From: Candidatus Acidiferrum typicum | GTDB lineage: Bacteria; Acidobacteriota; Terriglobia; Acidiferrales; UBA7541 | Direction: 5' to 3' | Assembly (NCBI GenBank): GCA_025463105.1 | Contig: JAOAPW010000011.1 | Span: 1-8,117, forward strand | Length of the DNA: 8,117 nt | In this document: positions 5,202 through 8,117 of the stretch, piece after piece | Layout of the letters: each line of letters starts with the position of its first letter | Position numbering within the stretch: position 1 is the stretch's first letter | Made by a program: the position numbers and the translations under genes | The notes under the pieces: generated by a model | The model's input: only the letters and a program-made list of their open reading frames with translations | What the model was told of the DNA's origin: nothing | The model's database searches: none

Positions 5202-6653
5202 TCACTTTCCTTCCGACTCGACGCCTGGAGGCTTCTGGCTAACTGGATAGTGAAAGCCGGACATGGAAAAGTTGTACTGGAAGTATGCGTACGGATAGCT
5301 GTAATCGTGCCCAGGCGTTGTGGTCTTCAGAAATTGCCCGGCGAACAGGCGAGCGTAACCAAAGCCAAAGGTCAGTCCTTTATTTAAGTTGTATTCGGCG
5401 ATCAGATCGAGTTCGTTGCCGATGTGTCGGCTTGCGCCGGGATGAGCGGGAACAGCAATGGCTCCGCCGCCGTTGTAAAAATTGTCATTCGAAGTGGCGA
5501 GCCAGAAGCCTTCGAACGCCTCTTTGATCTTCCATTTTTTCGTGAGGTCTTGTTCTGTGCCGACTCGAAACTCCACAAGGTTCCGGCGGCCGACCTGATC
5601 GGCGAACCCGTATTTGTCATGATTAGAAGGATAGATCTGGTCGAAGGTATTCCAGTCATGTCCGAGCGGATTTTTCGTTCCGGACGCATAGTTGCCTTCG
5701 ATAAACGCATGCGGCGACAGGCGAATGTTAGGAAACGTTTTCCCGGCGTTCGCATACCCTGCCCACGCGCGAATGGAGGATGCGCCGAGCGAACCTGTCT
5801 GCCCGTCAAATTCAGTGTTGTAATCGAAGTCGGCGGGAAGTTTACCCACCCAACGCAGACCCATGGTGACTTCATTAAGGTGCCCGTGGCCGACCTCTTC
5901 CGCAAAGCCAGGGTTCGCGGGTGCGACGCGCCATAGAACGTAAGGCTCGAACGTTGCCTGCGGAATGATGGTCTTCAAGCTTCCGTACACTCCGTAGAGG
6001 TTATTTCCCTTGATGGCGCTGTGTAAGTCAGTATCGTTTTCCGGCACCACGGAAGAGGCGAACACGCTGACTTTGTTGTCCGCGTGATGAATGTCGACCC
6101 GCGCTACATTGAAAGTGCGGCCGACGTTGAGCCAGTCGGACGGCCCGATTACGCGCTCATCTCCGAATTCGAGAACCTGGCGACCCCCCAGGACATCCAG
6201 CCAACCTTCTGTGGAACTGCCAATTTGAGCGTAGCCTTCCCAGAGGGTCCAATTGTCCTCGAAAGGATTGGCGTTGGGAATGTGGTGATTGAAAAAAATG
6301 CGAGCATCCTGTACTTCAGCGTGGAAGCGCAGCCACTCCTTCGGTTGAATGTTCACCCACGCCCGCAAGCGGTCCAGCAGGTAATAATCATCCGTCCGGG
6401 TCAAGCCGATGCCCATCGGACCCTCAAAACGATTACGATATTGGCCGCCGAAGCGCAACCAGCTCGGCAAATGCTTGTTAAGCTCGGCTATAGGAAACAG
6501 CCAGTCCGGCGAATCATCGTTCGCATTTGGGCCGGGCGCAGCACTGGACTGGGCGGCCGCTTTTGGGTCAGAGCTCGTTTGGGCATCGACCAGTGCTGGA
6601 GTGGTGCTCATACTGACCAAAAGGGCCAGCATTAGCCGTTCAGTCGTTCTCAT
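5202..6653 (-). CDS. Alginate-export-type outer-membrane porin
   Basis: A 483-residue outer-membrane beta-barrel protein. ATG 6653 is chosen because GGAG lies 8 nt upstream and it places a clean signal peptide at the N-terminus (MRTTERLMLALLVSMSTTPALVDA, cleavage near residue 24); the frame is open to 6728 but that extension is basic and non-secretory. After a short Pro/Asp linker comes LPSWLRFGGQYRNRFEG, then LDRLRAWVNIQPKEWLRFHAEVQDARIF, WEGYAQIG, GGRQVLEFGDERVIGPSDW and GNELDLIAEYNLNKGLTFGFGYARLFAGQF, alternating strands rich in Tyr, Trp, Arg and Gly, which fit the alginate_exp (AlgE/OprD-like) family. It ends in strand-like SMSGFHYPVS before a short hydrophilic tail. Acidobacterial members are common, but their substrates are not known, so alginate transport is not implied. 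It stands alone, with decayed genes on both sides, but shows no frameshift. Confidence 0.82.
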   Translation of the reverse strand: MRTTERLMLALLVSMSTTPALVDAQTSSDPKAAAQSSAAPGPNANDDSPDWLFPIAELNKHLPSWLRFGGQYRNRFEGPMGIGLTRTDDYYLLDRLRAWVNIQPKEWLRFHAEVQDARIFFNHHIPNANPFEDNWTLWEGYAQIGSSTEGWLDVLGGRQVLEFGDERVIGPSDWLNVGRTFNVARVDIHHADNKVSVFASSVVPENDTDLHSAIKGNNLYGVYGSLKTIIPQATFEPYVLWRVAPANPGFAEEVGHGHLNEVTMGLRWVGKLPADFDYNTEFDGQTGSLGASSIRAWAGYANAGKTFPNIRLSPHAFIEGNYASGTKNPLGHDWNTFDQIYPSNHDKYGFADQVGRRNLVEFRVGTEQDLTKKWKIKEAFEGFWLATSNDNFYNGGGAIAVPAHPGASRHIGNELDLIAEYNLNKGLTFGFGYARLFAGQFLKTTTPGHDYSYPYAYFQYNFSMSGFHYPVSQKPPGVESEGK

Positions 6654-6840
6654 CGAAATCGCTCCACTTGGCATTTCCCTACGCAGACGGGCTCGCCGAC
6701 CGAGCGAGGAGAGTGTACAATCACCCAAAAACTTGCGCGAAGCGCGACGTTGTACGTTACCCTCAAGCTGAAACCTGGACTTCTAAAGAGAACCAGCTTC
6801 CAACCAAATTCGCCGAAGCCCGTCAACGCGTCAGGACGAC

Positions 6841-7302
6841 TTATCCTGCGATCACTACTTGCTTTTCCGCAGGAATCTTTGCGAGCTGGTCCAAACTGAG
6901 ATTCAGGTGCGCAGTCGCCATTTCGGGAGGCATACGCCTGATCCATTGGTTTAAGGAAACGTCGACGAATCTGTCGGCCTTGAACATTTCCAAAAACATC
7001 ACCTCGTCCTTGCCGGTTTTTTCGATCTAATGACCCGCAACCCGGGGAACGTAGCCGACATCGTTGGCATTGAAGTCCATCGTGCGGGCACGTTGCTCGT
7101 TGGTGACAATGGTCATGCGTCCTTTGCCGGCGAGCCAGAACTGCCACTCGCTTGCATTGGGATGCCAGTGCAATTCCCGTAAGGCTCCCGGCTGGAGCGT
7201 AACGAGCGCGGCCGCGATGTTCTTGGACACCGGGAAGTTGCTCGAGTCCACGATACGGACTTCGCCTCCGGGTGTTCTCCGCGTGGGCGCCCTGGCTTCC
7301 AT
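6841..7302 (-). pseudogene. Oxalate-decarboxylase-type cupin, truncated and interrupted by an amber codon
   Basis: The frame from ATG 7302 encodes the C-terminal cupin of a bicupin oxalate decarboxylase-like protein: GGEVRIVDSSNFPVSKNIAAALV, then LRELHWHPNASEWQFWLAGKGRM and MDFNANDVGYVPRVAGH. The manganese ligands H45, H47, E52 and H91 are all present. A TAG at 7027-7029 stops it directly after H91. The same frame then continues with perfectly family-like sequence (EKTGKDEVMFLEMFKADRFVDVSLNQWIRR, then AAHLNLSLDQLAKIP-like text) to a natural TAA at 6841-6843. Homologues have GHY(V/I)EN here, so a single TAC-to-TAG change explains the stop. The N-terminal cupin and signal sequence are missing, an in-frame TGA lies just upstream of 7302, and no Shine-Dalgarno is seen. 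It is therefore a pseudogene, although the 91-residue piece up to the stop would still hold a complete metal site. Confidence 0.8.
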
Positions 7303-7608
7303 TTTGAGTCATTGTCCCAATTTGGTATTCAGTCGCCACATTCTGTGCGATGCCTCGCACCTGAGATTGCATTTCGAAGGTTGCCGGTGCGGAGGCGTGT
7401 CAGCCCTGATTGTGGTTGTGCCGCCACAGGCATGCCTATCTTGTGTCAAATTCAGTTATTTATTTCCAGAGCATGGACGGATGCTTTGGGTCGCAGGGTT
7501 CCTGATGCGGGATCGGAGCGGATGCCTCCCCGTCCATTTCCTGTCCATAAACCCCTGGAAAGCGAATTTGTTTTCTTAATAACCCTTCAGCTTCGCGAAA
7601 GCACAATT
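7303..7608. other. Intergenic region between cupin remnant and peroxidase
   Basis: No gene is recognised in these 306 bp in any frame; the expected N-terminal cupin of the broken neighbour is not here. The right part holds the inverted repeat listed separately. No clear rho-independent terminator follows the peroxidase: GCTTTCGCGAAGC (7590-7602 region) can form a 4-5 bp stem but has no U-run. Confidence 0.5.
7464..7560. repeat. Imperfect 97-bp inverted repeat
   Basis: Outer arms TTCCAG (7464-7469) and CTGGAA (7555-7560), and inner arms ATGGACGG (7473-7480) and CCGTCCAT (7530-7537), are exact inverted complements. They are separated by unmatched bases, with a 49-bp GC-rich centre. It lies downstream of the peroxidase gene. 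It may be a terminator-like fold, a palindromic extragenic element or chance. Confidence 0.35.
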
Positions 7609-8117
7609 TCACTTATCCGCGGATTCCGGAGCGCTGCGCCGCTTGAGCGATTCCGCGTAGGAACCGTCGCGAGCCGTAAGCAGCGGATCGTCGGAGAGTT
7701 CGATGCCGTCGGTCAACCGTCCGGGAGTAAAAAGCAATTTCTTCTGCACCGCATCGCTGTCGGCGACGGTCTTGGTGATCGTCACCTTGCCAAGATCAAC
7801 CACTTTGCGATCAGGCGGCCATGCCTTCGTCGGGTCCTTAGTTTGGTCGCCGGGCGCGGCAAGTTGTGCCTTGAGATGAAATGTCACCGGGCCTTTGGTC
7901 AGGCGCTGTTGCAGATCTTCCCCCAAATAGTTCGGCGATTTCTTTTCAGCCTCTTCCTTGCTCAAATGCACAATCTTTTCGGGCGCGATGATGTAGCGAA
8001 AGGCCTGTTTTCTGCCGGCCGCATTGACGAAAATCAGCGCGTCGATGCCATTATACTGTTCGTCAGCGTAACTGTCGGGCGTGCCAAGCGTGGCGTTCGC
8101 TTTCTCCACGCTTGGAT
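7609..8117 (-). CDS. Catalase-family peroxidase (SrpA-like), C-terminal half (cut by window edge)
   Basis: The frame is open through the window end, so the start lies outside; the GTG at 8109 is internal. The visible 169 codons match the small heme catalase-related peroxidases (SrpA type, about 330-360 residues): YNGIDALIFVNAAGRKQAFRY, then IIAPEKIVHLSKEEAEKK, GPVTFHLKAQLAAPGDQTKDPTKAWP, RKVVDLGKVTITK and LLFTPGRLTDGIELSDDPLLTARDGSYAESLKRR. The RxxxY motif (RDGSY) near the C-terminus corresponds to the proximal heme Arg and axial Tyr of catalases. The distal His and Asn lie off the edge. Such enzymes reduce peroxides in the periplasm or cytoplasm. The gene points toward the cupin remnant but is 306 bp from it, so it is probably not in an operon with anything in the window. 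Confidence 0.9.
   Translation of the reverse strand, partial: PSVEKANATLGTPDSYADEQYNGIDALIFVNAAGRKQAFRYIIAPEKIVHLSKEEAEKKSPNYLGEDLQQRLTKGPVTFHLKAQLAAPGDQTKDPTKAWPPDRKVVDLGKVTITKTVADSDAVQKKLLFTPGRLTDGIELSDDPLLTARDGSYAESLKRRSAPESADK

Noticed and set aside
5424..5936. Long plus-strand open frame inside the porin gene
   Set aside because: It is antisense to an intact gene with signal peptide and family motifs; its translation shows no recognisable domain.
7064..7579. Plus-strand 171-codon frame antisense to the cupin remnant
   Set aside because: It has no recognisable domain, no good ribosome-binding site, and overlaps the conserved cupin sequence read from the other strand.
1..8117. CRISPR arrays, tRNA and rRNA genes
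   Set aside because: No regularly spaced direct repeats, no tRNA T-arm/anticodon pattern and no rRNA-like conserved stretches were seen on either strand.

Overview
The window most likely comes from an Acidobacteriota genome. Three things point there: the oxalate-decarboxylase-like cupin, the tyrosine recombinase and the alginate-export-type porin all read like acidobacterial versions, and the small fragment at 603-821 resembles a short secreted protein I know mainly from that phylum. This is recognition from memory; no search was run. Every intact protein gene is on the minus strand, so the biological reading order is right to left.

Right part (8117 to 5202): the C-terminal half of a catalase-family peroxidase cut by the window edge; a 306-bp gap containing an imperfect inverted repeat; the metal-binding C-terminal domain of an oxalate-decarboxylase-type cupin broken by an in-frame amber codon; and an intact outer-membrane porin of the alginate-export type.

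Middle (5114 to 2105): remnants of an RND efflux system (start of the periplasmic adaptor joined out of frame to a piece of the inner-membrane pump), then a complete four-gene bufferin (copper-buffering RiPP) operon: bufA precursor, bufB MNIO/DUF692 modifying enzyme, bufC DUF2063-type partner, and a DoxX-family membrane protein. bufB and bufC overlap by 17 bp and the other gaps are 10-23 bp, so this is a tight operon. BufA should be exported after BufB/BufC modify its cysteines, and would then bind copper outside the cytoplasm. The 5' region of bufA carries a perfect 7-bp hairpin next to the Shine-Dalgarno and a second, partly duplicated copy of the ribosome-binding/start region.

Left part (2115 to 1): mobile-element debris starts within a few bases of the DoxX stop codon. 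The C-terminal end of an IS481-like transposase runs in frame into a tyrosine recombinase that lacks its N-terminus but keeps all catalytic residues. Beyond it lie a plus-strand truncated acidobacterial secreted-protein fragment and, at the edge, the N-terminus of a DUF305 protein (a family that includes copper-linked periplasmic proteins).

Taken together, an intact metal-handling operon sits between decayed genes on both sides (efflux remnants upstream, transposase/integrase remnants downstream), which suggests that the locus was rearranged and that the bufferin operon was kept or acquired while its surroundings decayed.
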